Below are positions 1-6,967 of a DNA stretch of 10,893 bases, in pieces. The notes beneath the pieces were generated by a model. That model was not told the origin of the DNA and did no database searches. It worked only from the letters and a program-made list of their open reading frames with translations. The stretch covers positions 1 through 10,893 of the forward strand of contig JACDAG010000068.1 in assembly GCA_013695565.1 (NCBI GenBank), read 5' to 3'. This DNA comes from Bradyrhizobium sp. (GTDB taxonomy: Bacteria > Pseudomonadota > Alphaproteobacteria > Rhizobiales > Xanthobacteraceae). A program made the position numbers and the translations under genes. Numbering within the stretch: the first letter of the stretch is position 1; every line of letters starts with the position of its first letter.

Positions 1-1
1 G

Positions 2-982
2 GTGTGGTTCGAGGGGCTGCGGGCCCATGCATCGTTTCCCACTAACCATCCGAATTTCCGCCAGTCGCTTCCCGGAGATGCCGCGCAGGTTCGCAAGGCG
101 CTCGGCGATGCCGATCTGGTCCTGCTGCTGGGCGGGCCGTTCTTCGAGGACATCTGGTACGCCGAAGGCAGCCATTTTCCAGCCGGCGCCGTCGTCGTTC
201 AGATCGAGGAATCGGCCGAGCGGCTGGCGTTCAATCATCGCCTCGACAGCGGCCTCGTCGGCGACATGGCGGCCAGCATCGCGTCACTGGCGAAGAATGT
301 CGGCGCGCAACAAAGCGCCGACTTCAAGCAGGCCGTGCAACGTCGCAATCTGGCGCTCGCCGACGCAAGCGCGCGCGACAAGGAGGCGCACCGGGCGCGG
401 GTGGAAAAGGCCTGGAACCGCGAGCCGAGTTCGATGGCGCGGGTGACGGCCGAGCTGCGGCGCGGCCTGCCCGACAATGTCGTCATTGTCGATGAGAGCA
501 TCACCGCCAGCCTCGACATGGCGCGGACGTTCGACTATCGCGGCTTTGGCGATTATTTCGGCGGCCGCGGCGGCGGCATCGGCCAGGGACTTTCCGGCGC
601 GATCGGCGTGAAGGTCGCGATGCCGGATCGGCCGGTGGTGGCCGTCTCCGGCGACGGTTCGGCCATGTACAGCATCCAGGCGCTATGGAGCGCCGCGCAC
701 CACAAGCTCGCGATCGTGTTCGTCATTCTGGCGAACCGCGAGTACCGCATCCTCAAGCACAATGTGGACGTCTGGCGCCAGAACTTCGAGGCGGGGACGC
801 AGCATCCCTATCAACAGATGGATTTGATCGGACCGGACCTCGATTTTGTCCATCTGGCGGCCGGCATGGGCGTTCAGGGCATCCGGGTCGAAAAGGCTGA
901 TGACATCGCCGCGGTCATGGAACGCGCTGTTGCGGGAAATCGCCCCTATCTCGTCGAGATTGCGATCGAGGGAAAGCGGTGA
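2..982 (+). CDS. Thiamine-diphosphate-dependent decarboxylase, benzoylformate decarboxylase-like (5' partial)
   Basis: This is the C-terminal 326 residues of a ThDP enzyme of the acetolactate synthase / benzoylformate decarboxylase superfamily. The reading frame is open to the left edge, so the N-terminal pyrimidine-binding domain with the activating glutamate lies outside the window. The central domain begins with SFPTNHPNFR, which resembles the PFPTRHPCFR segment I recall from Pseudomonas benzoylformate decarboxylase. The C-terminal domain carries the ThDP/Mg2+ motif: GDGS, then 25 residues after GDG, then Asn (GDGSAMYSIQALWSAA ... ILAN). The segment after the Asn reads REYRILK, where benzoylformate decarboxylase has a GTYGALRWF-type sequence, so the substrate may differ. 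The likely role is cytoplasmic non-oxidative decarboxylation or carboligation of a 2-oxo acid. The family is well supported; the exact substrate is not. No partner gene follows closely on the strand. Confidence 0.85.
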   Translation: MWFEGLRAHASFPTNHPNFRQSLPGDAAQVRKALGDADLVLLLGGPFFEDIWYAEGSHFPAGAVVVQIEESAERLAFNHRLDSGLVGDMAASIASLAKNVGAQQSADFKQAVQRRNLALADASARDKEAHRARVEKAWNREPSSMARVTAELRRGLPDNVVIVDESITASLDMARTFDYRGFGDYFGGRGGGIGQGLSGAIGVKVAMPDRPVVAVSGDGSAMYSIQALWSAAHHKLAIVFVILANREYRILKHNVDVWRQNFEAGTQHPYQQMDLIGPDLDFVHLAAGMGVQGIRVEKADDIAAVMERAVAGNRPYLVEIAIEGKR

Positions 983-1236
983 GGTGGCAATGTGGGTTGC
1001 CGCTCTGCTGGAACCGGATGAGCCGACTTGTCCGCCGTAGCCCTTTGAGCGCAGGCGGAAGGCGTCATCCGCCATTCCGCGCCAACGACAGAGCCATCAT
1101 TCTCACCGGATTCCCGGCTCAAGGACACGCGCCCGCTGCCGTGAACCGCCGAGCGTGACCGACATCACAGCGCCTCCAACCCTTTCAGTCGACAAAGCTT
1201 CCACCGGAACAAATCGGAACCGAGTGGCGGGTCGTC
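983..1236. other. Intergenic region with small hairpins, no gene
   Basis: No convincing coding region is visible. A weak hairpin right after the stop codon (984-990 pairing with 997-1003, one G-T pair, loop 991-996) has no T-tract behind it, so it is at best a poor terminator. A second hairpin lies at 1054-1073. I see no clear sigma-70 promoter or strong Shine-Dalgarno sequence before the ATG at 1237. Confidence 0.5.
1054..1073. repeat. Short palindrome, GGCGGA/TCCGCC
   Basis: Six-base arms 1054-1059 and 1068-1073 are separated by 8 bases. The same GGCGGA...TCCGCC arms, with a GAAGGC in the interior, recur in the larger palindrome at 4605-4633. The two may be members of one dispersed intergenic repeat family of the Bradyrhizobium group; that family link is inference. 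Confidence 0.4.
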
Positions 1237-2292
1237 ATGACTTTCTCAGGATATGCGTGCTGGTCGAGCGTGGTACGCGGCTCGCTTGCGGCTGTCCTGC
1301 TGGCCGTCGCGGGGTTCGCCGCCGACCCTGCCGGCGCGGAGATTATCAGGAAAGAGGATACGCTGCGCGGGATCACGATGACGCGCGAAGAGTGCGCGGC
1401 TAAGCCGCAGACGTTGTGGCTCAACGTTTACGGCCGGGATTTCTGTGTCCGCTACTATCTCTCCACAGCCGGCGGTCAGGGCTCGCGCCCGGTCGTCATT
1501 CTGAACGGCGACCACAACGGTCCGGTCGATCCGTCCCGTTGGACCTGGGCGGATCCGTCCAAGGCCAGGGACGTCGACACCGATAAACTCGTCGGTATCG
1601 CCGACCATTTCTCGAAAATGGCCAGGACCACGGCGATCTATCTTGGACGCATCGGCGTCGAAGGCACGTCCGGCACCCATCTGTCACGCAAGACCCTCCT
1701 CGAGCTGAACCTGATGGACGTGGCGCTCGAGGCGCTCCAGCTGCGCTACCAATTCGAAGGCTTCCACCTGTTTGGCGAGTCCGGCGGAGGCCGGCTTGTG
1801 TTCGGCCTGGCCGAGATGCGGCGCGACGTCGCCTGCCTGATTTCCGGCTCGGGGCAGATCGCGACGACCCGGGCCGTTGCCTTACGAGCCGGCGATGCCG
1901 GAAGGACTTATTTCGACATCACCGGCAAGCTGCAAAGGCTCGCACAGAACCGCGCATTGCGCATGATGGTCATCAGCGACCCGAATGACCAGCAAGTGCC
2001 GACAGCCACTCAGCAGACCCCGATGGTGCAGGCCCTGAGGCAGGCCGGTTACGTGGTCCCCCACCTGCTTGTCGAAGCGACCGACCCGAAGCATCACGGC
2101 GTGATCGACTATGGAGCGATCGCGATGGGCGGATGCGTGCTCGGCCGGTCCGACGCCGACGTAGCGCAGGCGATCGGCACGCTCGTTCGCCGCAACGCCG
2201 ATATCAACCGGCGCCTGCAGGACGAAGCGCGTGCCAAGTCCGCGCCGCAGACCGCTTCCGACACGATCACGCGCCAGCCGGGACGCTCGTGA
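1237..2292 (+). CDS. Exported alpha/beta-hydrolase-like protein
   Basis: A 351-residue protein of unknown substrate. Residues 1-34 look like a Sec signal peptide: Arg14, a hydrophobic stretch from about 16 to 29, and an AGA-E cleavage site after residue 34. The protein is therefore probably periplasmic or secreted. The mature part resembles an alpha/beta hydrolase. The nucleophile elbow is GESGGG with Ser182. A late SDPNDQQVP segment offers Asp248 or Asp251 as the acid, in the place where many family members have a D..VP motif. KHHG near the C-terminus offers His286 or His287. Order and spacing fit a Ser-Asp-His triad, but no substrate can be read from the sequence. The ATG at 1237 is preceded only by a weak GGCGGG. 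The stop codon overlaps the start of the TPR gene (TGATG), so the two are very probably one operon. An esterase or peptidase role is a guess. Confidence 0.75.
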   Translation: MTFSGYACWSSVVRGSLAAVLLAVAGFAADPAGAEIIRKEDTLRGITMTREECAAKPQTLWLNVYGRDFCVRYYLSTAGGQGSRPVVILNGDHNGPVDPSRWTWADPSKARDVDTDKLVGIADHFSKMARTTAIYLGRIGVEGTSGTHLSRKTLLELNLMDVALEALQLRYQFEGFHLFGESGGGRLVFGLAEMRRDVACLISGSGQIATTRAVALRAGDAGRTYFDITGKLQRLAQNRALRMMVISDPNDQQVPTATQQTPMVQALRQAGYVVPHLLVEATDPKHHGVIDYGAIAMGGCVLGRSDADVAQAIGTLVRRNADINRRLQDEARAKSAPQTASDTITRQPGRS

Positions 2293-3206
2293 TGCGCGCG
2301 ACGTTAAGCATGGAGCGCGTGATGCGAGGTATTGCCGGTGTGGTTCTCGCCGCCGTCACGGTCATCATGGCGCCATCAGGCGCGCAGGCCCAAGCGCCGT
2401 CCGAGCTGCGCATCTGCCTGGACAATGCCACCCCGCACGCGCAGAAGACCGCGGCCTGCTCATCCGTCATCACGAATGGGCCGCCCGCCGAGGCCAGGGA
2501 ACTCGCCCGGATCTATTTCTCCCGTGGCAATGCCTATCTGAACCTGGGCGTCTACGATCGTGCGCTGGCGGACTTCGACGCGGCCACGAAAGCCAACCCA
2601 ACCGCCAGTGGCCCGTTCAACAGCCGCGGTGTTGCGTTCCTGCGCCAGAAGCAGCTCGATCGTGCCATCACGGAGTTTGATCAGGCGGTCCGTCTCAATC
2701 CCAGCGACCCCATTGCCTTGACCAACCGCGGCGACGCCTACCGGGACAAGGGCCGCCTCGACAGTGCGCTGCAGGATTACGACGCCGCGATCGCGATCAG
2801 TCCAAAGTGGGTCACCGCCTACTTCGGCCGGGCAGCGGCGTTGCAGCAAAAGGCCATCTCCGATTTCGACGCCTTCGTCAACGAAGGCCGCTTCGAAGCG
2901 CTGGCGATCACGGAATATGGCAAGGTCCTGCAGCTCTCTCCGCGAAACGCCGGCGTTCTCAGCAACCGCGGGCAACTCTATCATACCTTGCGCAAATACG
3001 ACCTTGCCATCGCCGACTTCACGCAAGCGATCGAGATCAACCCCGCAAATCCCATCCTCCTGCGCAATCGAGCGCTGACCTACCGGATGATGCGGCGGTT
3101 CGACCTTGCGATCGCCGACTATCGTAACGCGCTGGCGCTGACGCAGGATGCCGACGCGCGCAAGCTGATCGGAGAATTGCTCGCCCAGCTCGGCGCGGAC
3201 GTGTGA
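2292..3206 (+). CDS. Exported TPR-repeat protein
   Basis: A 304-residue protein made largely of tetratricopeptide repeats, which are protein-binding helical scaffolds. The chosen ATG (2292) overlaps the upstream stop codon by one base. Met7 and Met11 are possible alternative starts. Residues 12-33 form a signal peptide ending AQA-Q, so the repeats should lie in the periplasm. Cys42 and Cys56 in the segment after it could form a disulfide. Regular repeats with the A(L/I)xDFDxAxxxNP pattern run at about 70-103, 104-137 and 138-171. An irregular stretch follows (about 172-215, with an inserted helix ISDFDAFVNEGRFEA). Two more repeats follow, the first ending AIEINP. Coupling to the hydrolase gene suggests that the proteins act together, perhaps with the TPR protein docking the hydrolase or its substrate; this is inference. 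No terminator is visible after the stop. Confidence 0.85.
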   Translation: MRATLSMERVMRGIAGVVLAAVTVIMAPSGAQAQAPSELRICLDNATPHAQKTAACSSVITNGPPAEARELARIYFSRGNAYLNLGVYDRALADFDAATKANPTASGPFNSRGVAFLRQKQLDRAITEFDQAVRLNPSDPIALTNRGDAYRDKGRLDSALQDYDAAIAISPKWVTAYFGRAAALQQKAISDFDAFVNEGRFEALAITEYGKVLQLSPRNAGVLSNRGQLYHTLRKYDLAIADFTQAIEINPANPILLRNRALTYRMMRRFDLAIADYRNALALTQDADARKLIGELLAQLGADV

Positions 3207-3276
3207 GGTTGCGGCCGCAGGGGCGGCAGTAGTGTCGTGACCGAAAACTCCCCGAGGACTGCCCGCACCTTGGCTG

Positions 3277-3306
3277 TTGCTCCTGTCCAACCCATCCGCC
3301 TATATG
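3277..3306 (+). promoter_or_regulatory. Candidate sigma-70 promoter for the acyl-CoA dehydrogenase
   Basis: TTGCTC at 3277-3282 and TATATG at 3301-3306 are separated by 18 bases. This would place transcription start near 3313, giving a leader of about 115 bases before the ATG at 3429. It is the only AT-rich -10-like box in this gap. The match is moderate and untested. Confidence 0.35.
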
Positions 3307-3320
3307 ACCAAGTCAGTCAT
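3304..3320. promoter_or_regulatory. Palindromic operator candidate over the -10 region
   Basis: ATGAC (3304-3308) and GTCAT (3316-3320) form a perfect inverted repeat with a 7-base spacer. A nested TGAC-CAA-GTCA palindrome sits at 3305-3315. It overlaps the -10 box and the expected start point, where a repressor site would be expected. TetR-family regulators commonly control acyl-CoA dehydrogenase genes, but none is encoded in this window. Confidence 0.35.
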
Positions 3321-3428
3321 CGCAATCGGTGGCGACAATCTCCTGGGCGGGCCGTAATCAGGCGCGCATGCCTGCGAGAGCAGCACCAAAGCTCCGCCCG
3401 GCGGAGATCGACCGGAGTATGCGCATCC

Positions 3429-4589
3429 ATGACTATTCGAGCCGACAGCATCGCCGCGGATATCGAGGCTTTCATCCGCACCGAAGTGATCCCTTACGAA
3501 AAGGATTCGCGGACGGGTCCGCACGGCCCGAGCGACGAACTGGTGCAGGAGTTGCGCGCCAAGGCGCGCAAAGCCGGCGTCCTTACGCCGCACATTCTGC
3601 CGGATGGATCGCATCTCACGCAACGCGAGACCGCGAAAGCCTTGATCAAATCCGGTCTCTCGCCGTTGGGACCGCTTGCTTGCAACACGATGGCCCCCGA
3701 TGAAGGTAATATGTATCTGCTCGGCAAGGTCGGAAGCGCCGAGCAGAAGGCACGCTTCCTGGAGCCCCTGGTGTCGGGCAAGGCGCGTTCGGCATTCTTC
3801 ATGACCGAGCCGGCAGAGACCGGCGGTGCAGGATCCGATCCGTCGATGATGCAGACCACGTGCAGGCTGGATGGCAATCACTGGGTCATCAATGGACGAA
3901 AGAAGTTCATCACCGGGGCCGAAGGCGCCCGGGTCGGCATCGTCATGGCGAAGTCGGATGACGGTGCGTGCCTGTTCCTTGTCGATCTGCCGGATCCCGC
4001 GATCCGCACGCTGCGCGTGCTGGATACGATCGATAGTTCGATGCCCGGCGGACATGCCGAGGTCGAGATCGAGAACCTTCGCGTCTCCGCCGACCAGATG
4101 CTCGGCGCGTCCGGCGATGGATTCAAGTATGCGCAAATCCGTCTCAGCCCGGCGCGCCTGTCGCACTGCATGCGCTGGCTAGGCCTGGCGATCCGCGCCA
4201 ACGAGATCGCTACCGATTATGCCTGCCGCCGCCAGGCCTTCGGAAAACCTCTGGTCGATCACGAAGGCGTCGGCTTTATGCTGGCGGAGAACCTGATTGA
4301 TCTCAAGCAATCGGAACTGATGATCGACTGGTGCGCCGGTGTTCTCGACACCGGCTCGCTTGGGACGGCCGAGAGTTCAATGGCAAAGGTGTCGGTGTCG
4401 GAAGCGCTGATGCGGGTTGCCGATCGCTGCGTACAGGTGATGGGAGGCAACGGCGTCTCGTCCGAAACGATCGTCGAACAGGCGTTCCGCGAGATTCGCG
4501 CCTTCCGCATCTATGATGGTCCGACTGAAGTCCACAAATGGTCGCTGGCCAAGAAAATCAAGCGCGATTGGAAAGCCGAACAGCACTAA
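3429..4589 (+). CDS. Acyl-CoA dehydrogenase family protein (ACAD10/11-like)
   Basis: A 386-residue flavoprotein, the usual length for the family. It is expected to oxidise an acyl-CoA to the 2-enoyl-CoA with FAD and to pass electrons to electron-transfer flavoprotein. The frame stays open upstream to 3237, but I choose the ATG at 3429 because GGAG lies at 3414-3417 and the upstream translation has no family features. The flavin-contacting segment is AFFMTEPAETGGAGSD (Met125, Thr126, Glu127). RRQAFGKPL and QVMGGNGVSS are the later family signatures. In most family members a catalytic glutamate lies in a C-terminal YEG motif; here that stretch reads RIYDGPTEVH, with Asp363 at the position. An ADG/DGPxEVH ending is what I associate with ACAD10/11-type enzymes, so this is probably a subfamily trait. 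The synthetase gene downstream is a plausible metabolic partner. The acyl chain is unknown. Confidence 0.9.
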   Translation: MTIRADSIAADIEAFIRTEVIPYEKDSRTGPHGPSDELVQELRAKARKAGVLTPHILPDGSHLTQRETAKALIKSGLSPLGPLACNTMAPDEGNMYLLGKVGSAEQKARFLEPLVSGKARSAFFMTEPAETGGAGSDPSMMQTTCRLDGNHWVINGRKKFITGAEGARVGIVMAKSDDGACLFLVDLPDPAIRTLRVLDTIDSSMPGGHAEVEIENLRVSADQMLGASGDGFKYAQIRLSPARLSHCMRWLGLAIRANEIATDYACRRQAFGKPLVDHEGVGFMLAENLIDLKQSELMIDWCAGVLDTGSLGTAESSMAKVSVSEALMRVADRCVQVMGGNGVSSETIVEQAFREIRAFRIYDGPTEVHKWSLAKKIKRDWKAEQH

Positions 4590-4604
4590 CGCCAGATATC
4601 GCGA

Positions 4605-4633
4605 GGCGGATTGAGCCGAAGGCATAATCCGCC
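4605..4633. repeat. Palindromic repeat / possible terminator hairpin
   Basis: Eight-base perfect arms GGCGGATT (4605-4612) and AATCCGCC (4626-4633) enclose a 13-base loop with a nested GCC-GAA-GGC. It begins 15 bases after the dehydrogenase stop codon. No T-tract follows, so if it limits read-through it would do so by RNA structure or protection from decay. It resembles GGCGGATT...AATCCGCC repeats I know from Bradyrhizobium genomes. Confidence 0.6.
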
Positions 4634-4653
4634 GCGAGATCGAAACTATTTCC

Positions 4654-4779
4654 GCGTCGTCCCGGCGAAGGCCGGTACCCATCACCACAGGATCAAGTGG
4701 CTTCAGCAAAGTCGTCGAACAGCATCGCGCAACAATTACTGACGCGGAGTATGGGTCTCGGCCTTCGCCGGGACGACGC
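4654..4779. repeat. Bradyrhizobium-type intergenic palindromic element
   Basis: Two 29-base arms (4654-4682 and 4751-4779) are inverted copies that differ at two positions. Each contains GTCCCGGCGAAGGCC or its complement, and they are separated by 68 bases. The sequence class is abundant between genes of Bradyrhizobium and its relatives. The arms could form a long RNA hairpin upstream of the synthetase. The element is probably a non-autonomous dispersed repeat rather than a functional part of either neighbour. Confidence 0.75.
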
Positions 4780-4804
4780 ATAGAGAGAACGCAATCGAGT
4801 TCGC

Positions 4805-4820
4805 AACGGTGTTGACCGTT
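4805..4820. promoter_or_regulatory. Short inverted repeat AACGGT-N4-ACCGTT
   Basis: Perfect 6-base arms at 4805-4810 and 4815-4820 lie upstream of the acyl-CoA synthetase. This could be a regulator binding site, but no promoter is recognised nearby and a chance origin is quite possible. Confidence 0.2.
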
Positions 4821-4939
4821 TGACGCCCTACCACCCCCACCCCCCAGCCACTCCACGCAAGACAGCATCCCCCATATGCCCCTCATCTGCTAAACAGAAT
4901 GCCATCAAGCAAAACCGGCGGCGCAAGACCGCCGGGCGC

Positions 4940-4944
4940 GGAGG
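4940..4944 (+). promoter_or_regulatory. Shine-Dalgarno GGAGG that decides a TTG start
   Basis: GGAGG sits five bases before an in-frame TTG at 4950. The alternative ATG at 4899 has no such sequence upstream (its upstream bases are CTGCTAAACAG). This favours the TTG start. Confidence 0.65.
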
Positions 4945-4949
4945 AAGCC

Positions 4950-6500
4950 TTGGCTATCAGCTATTACGACTGGATCGCCCATTTCGGCCGCCGCACGCCG
5001 GATAAAATCGCGGTCATCGACCTCGCCAGCCAGCGCCGGCTTTCCTATGCCGAATTCGACGCGCGGATTTCGCTACTCGCGACGCATCTGCGCGACAAAC
5101 AAAAGATCGCGCGCGGCGACCGGGTCGCGGTGCTGGCGCTGAACACGACCGATACGCTGGAGGTGCAGTTCGCCTGCTTCCGGATCGGCGCGGTGTTCCT
5201 GCCGCTCAACACCCGCCTCACCGTTCCCGAGCTGCAGTACATCGTCGGCGATGCCGCGCCGAAAGTGATGATCCACGACGCGGATCTGGCCGAAGTCGCG
5301 CTGTCGGTCGCCAAGCTCTGCAATGTTTCGTCGGCGCTGCTGCTCGGTGCCGGCGGCTCCTATGAGGCCGCGATTGCGGCATCAAAACCGCTCGACAAGG
5401 CCGAGACCGTCACGCTCGATGACATCTCGACCATCATGTACACCTCGGGCACCACCGGCCAGCCCAAGGGCGCGATCATCACCCATGGCATGACGTTCTG
5501 GAATTGCGTCAATCTCGGCGGCCCCGCCTACATCTCGCCGTCGTCGGTGCTGCTCACGGTGCTGCCGCTGTTCCACACCGGCGGGCTCAATTGCTACACC
5601 AACCCGGTGCTGCACGCCGGCGGCACCGTGCTGATCATGCGCGCGTTCGATCCCGCTGTCGCACTTGAATTGATTAGCGACCCGTCTCACCGCATCAACC
5701 AGTTCTTCGGCGTGCCCGCGATCTATCAGTTCATGTCGCAGCATGCTTCTTTCGCGACATCCGATTTCAGCCGGCTCGTGATCGGCGGCGTCGGTGGCGC
5801 GCCAATGCCGGTGCCGCTCTTGAAGATATGGGAAGCCCGCGGCGTCGCCCTGCAGCAAGGCTACGGCATGACCGAAACGAGCCCCGCGGTGCTGACGCTC
5901 GACAAGGAGGACGCCGCGCGCAAGGCCGGCTCCTCCGGCAAGCCGGTGTTGCATACGGAAGTGCGGATCGTACGCCCCGACGGGTCCGACGCCGCGGTCG
6001 GCGAGCTCGGTGAACTCTGGGTGAAAGGTCCGAACGTCACGCCCGGCTACTGGAACCGGCCGGATGCCAACGCATCATCCTTCACCGACGGCTGGCTGCA
6101 CACCGGCGACGCCACGCGCATTGACGAGGAGGGCTTCTACTACATCGTCGACCGCTGGAAGGACATGTACATTTCCGGCGGCGAAAACGTCTATCCGGCC
6201 GAGGTCGAGAGCGTGCTGCATCAACTCAACGCAATCGCCGAAGCCGCCGTCATCGGTATTCCCAACGAGCAATGGGGCGAAGTCGGCATGGCGATCATTG
6301 CGATCAAGCCCGGCCATACGCTGACGCCGGAGGAGATTCACGCGCACTGCCAGGCCAATCTGGCGCGATTCAAATGCCCGCGTTTGATCGAGTTCGTCGA
6401 CGCGCTGCCGCGCAACGCCACCGGGAAAATCCACAAGCCGACATTGCGAATGAATTTCAGCGCGCCGAAGCCGACCGACAAAGCGGCGATCGCTTCGTAA
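4950..6500 (+). CDS. Acyl-CoA synthetase, class I adenylate-forming (AMP-binding) enzyme
   Basis: This enzyme of about 516 residues activates a carboxylic acid with ATP to an acyl-adenylate and transfers it to CoA. With the TTG start the protein begins MAISYYDWIAHFG. Starting at the ATG at 4899 would add 17 low-complexity residues (MPSSKTGGARPPGAEEA) and give 533. All core motifs are present in order: P-loop TSGTTGQPKG (165-174), GYGMTE (304-309), ATP-ribose-binding TGD with Asp387, the hinge region YIVDRWKDMYISGGE (Asp401, Arg402), and PRNATGKIHK with the catalytic lysine Lys493. The enzyme therefore looks intact and cytoplasmic. The substrate (fatty or aromatic acid) cannot be read from sequence. 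The same-strand acyl-CoA dehydrogenase upstream could use its product, but the repeat-filled gap argues against a simple shared transcript. The gene converges on the cold-shock gene. Confidence 0.9.
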   Translation: MAISYYDWIAHFGRRTPDKIAVIDLASQRRLSYAEFDARISLLATHLRDKQKIARGDRVAVLALNTTDTLEVQFACFRIGAVFLPLNTRLTVPELQYIVGDAAPKVMIHDADLAEVALSVAKLCNVSSALLLGAGGSYEAAIAASKPLDKAETVTLDDISTIMYTSGTTGQPKGAIITHGMTFWNCVNLGGPAYISPSSVLLTVLPLFHTGGLNCYTNPVLHAGGTVLIMRAFDPAVALELISDPSHRINQFFGVPAIYQFMSQHASFATSDFSRLVIGGVGGAPMPVPLLKIWEARGVALQQGYGMTETSPAVLTLDKEDAARKAGSSGKPVLHTEVRIVRPDGSDAAVGELGELWVKGPNVTPGYWNRPDANASSFTDGWLHTGDATRIDEEGFYYIVDRWKDMYISGGENVYPAEVESVLHQLNAIAEAAVIGIPNEQWGEVGMAIIAIKPGHTLTPEEIHAHCQANLARFKCPRLIEFVDALPRNATGKIHKPTLRMNFSAPKPTDKAAIAS

Positions 6501-6526
6501 TCGCGCCGGGACAAACGACAAACGAA

Positions 6527-6555
6527 AAGCCCGCCGGCTTATCACCGGCGGGCTT
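6527..6555. terminator. Bidirectional intrinsic terminator
   Basis: A perfect 11-base stem (6527-6537 with 6545-6555) has a 7-base loop CTTATCA. On the minus strand the stem ends in TTTT, giving a good terminator for the cold-shock gene. On the plus strand only a short CTTCTGT follows, so it would be weaker for the synthetase gene. Its position between two converging genes fits shared use. Confidence 0.75.
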
Positions 6556-6620
6556 CTGTATCAGAGGCTGATCAAGGGATCCCAGTACGTCCGTGGTAAT
6601 CCGTAATCAGCAACCGTTAT

Positions 6621-6830
6621 TTAGTCGACGCGAAGGTTCTCAGCGCTGGTCTTGCCGCGCATCGGGTCCTTCTTCGCTTCGAACGAAATCTTCTGACCTT
6701 CGTTGAGCGAGCTCAGACCTGCACGCTCGACAGCCGAGATGTGAACGAACACGTCCGTTCCACCATCGTCGGGCTGAATGAAGCCGAAGCCTTTGGTCGC
6801 GTTAAACCACTTAACTGTTCCGGTAGCCAT
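6621..6830 (-). CDS. CspA-family cold-shock protein
   Basis: A 69-residue single cold-shock domain of standard length, MATGTVKWFN at the start and ending in ENLRVD. The RNA-binding motifs are clear: RNP1 KGFGFI (13-18) and RNP2 VFVHI (27-31). Such proteins bind single-stranded RNA and DNA and act as RNA chaperones; not all members respond to cold. The start at 6830 is chosen because GGAG lies at 6842-6839 with an 8-base spacer; an ATG 24 bases upstream would add non-family residues (MAHLGDSY). The gene has a possible promoter at about 6968-6995, giving a leader of roughly 130 bases, as is usual for cspA-type genes. It ends close to the terminator shared with the synthetase. Genomes of this group carry several csp copies, so I do not assign a symbol. 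Confidence 0.95.
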   Translation of the reverse strand: MATGTVKWFNATKGFGFIQPDDGGTDVFVHISAVERAGLSSLNEGQKISFEAKKDPMRGKTSAENLRVD

Positions 6831-6967
6831 GTAACTATCTCCAAGATGCGCCACTGCGCTTTACCCACACGACCTCCGCGCGGGCTTGATCCGATTTCAA
6901 CGATGTCTTGGGGATTGGAGCCGGTTTCGGCGTGGTCAACAAGGCAAACGACAATTCGAATGCAGGT

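Larger units (their letters stand above)
4590..4949. other. 360-base intergenic region rich in palindromes, no gene
   Basis: This gap separates the dehydrogenase from the acyl-CoA synthetase. It holds a hairpin at 4605-4633, a larger palindromic element at 4654-4779, a small inverted repeat at 4805-4820 and a C-rich tract at about 4828-4853. A minus-strand open frame across it reads RRPGEGRDP. I associate that peptide with spurious translation of this repeat class, so I do not call it a gene. A TTGACC at 4812-4817 has no credible -10 partner. Confidence 0.6.

Noticed and set aside
2460..3290. 276-residue open frame on the minus strand
   Set aside because: It is the antisense shadow of the TPR repeats and shows no start signal or domain.
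3392..3406. CTCCGC-N3-GCGGAG hairpin before the dehydrogenase start
   Set aside because: The stem is short and GC-rich with a three-base loop; it is likely by chance at this base composition.
3237..3428. N-terminal extension of the acyl-CoA dehydrogenase
   Set aside because: It would put the promoter-like and operator-like sequences inside the gene and adds 64 residues with no family resemblance.
3300..4166. 288-residue open frame on the minus strand
   Set aside because: It lies antisense to the well-supported acyl-CoA dehydrogenase and shows no family motif.
4377..4886. Minus-strand open frame containing RRPGEGRDPY
   Set aside because: The peptide is translation of the palindromic repeat at 4654-4779, and the rest is antisense to the dehydrogenase gene.
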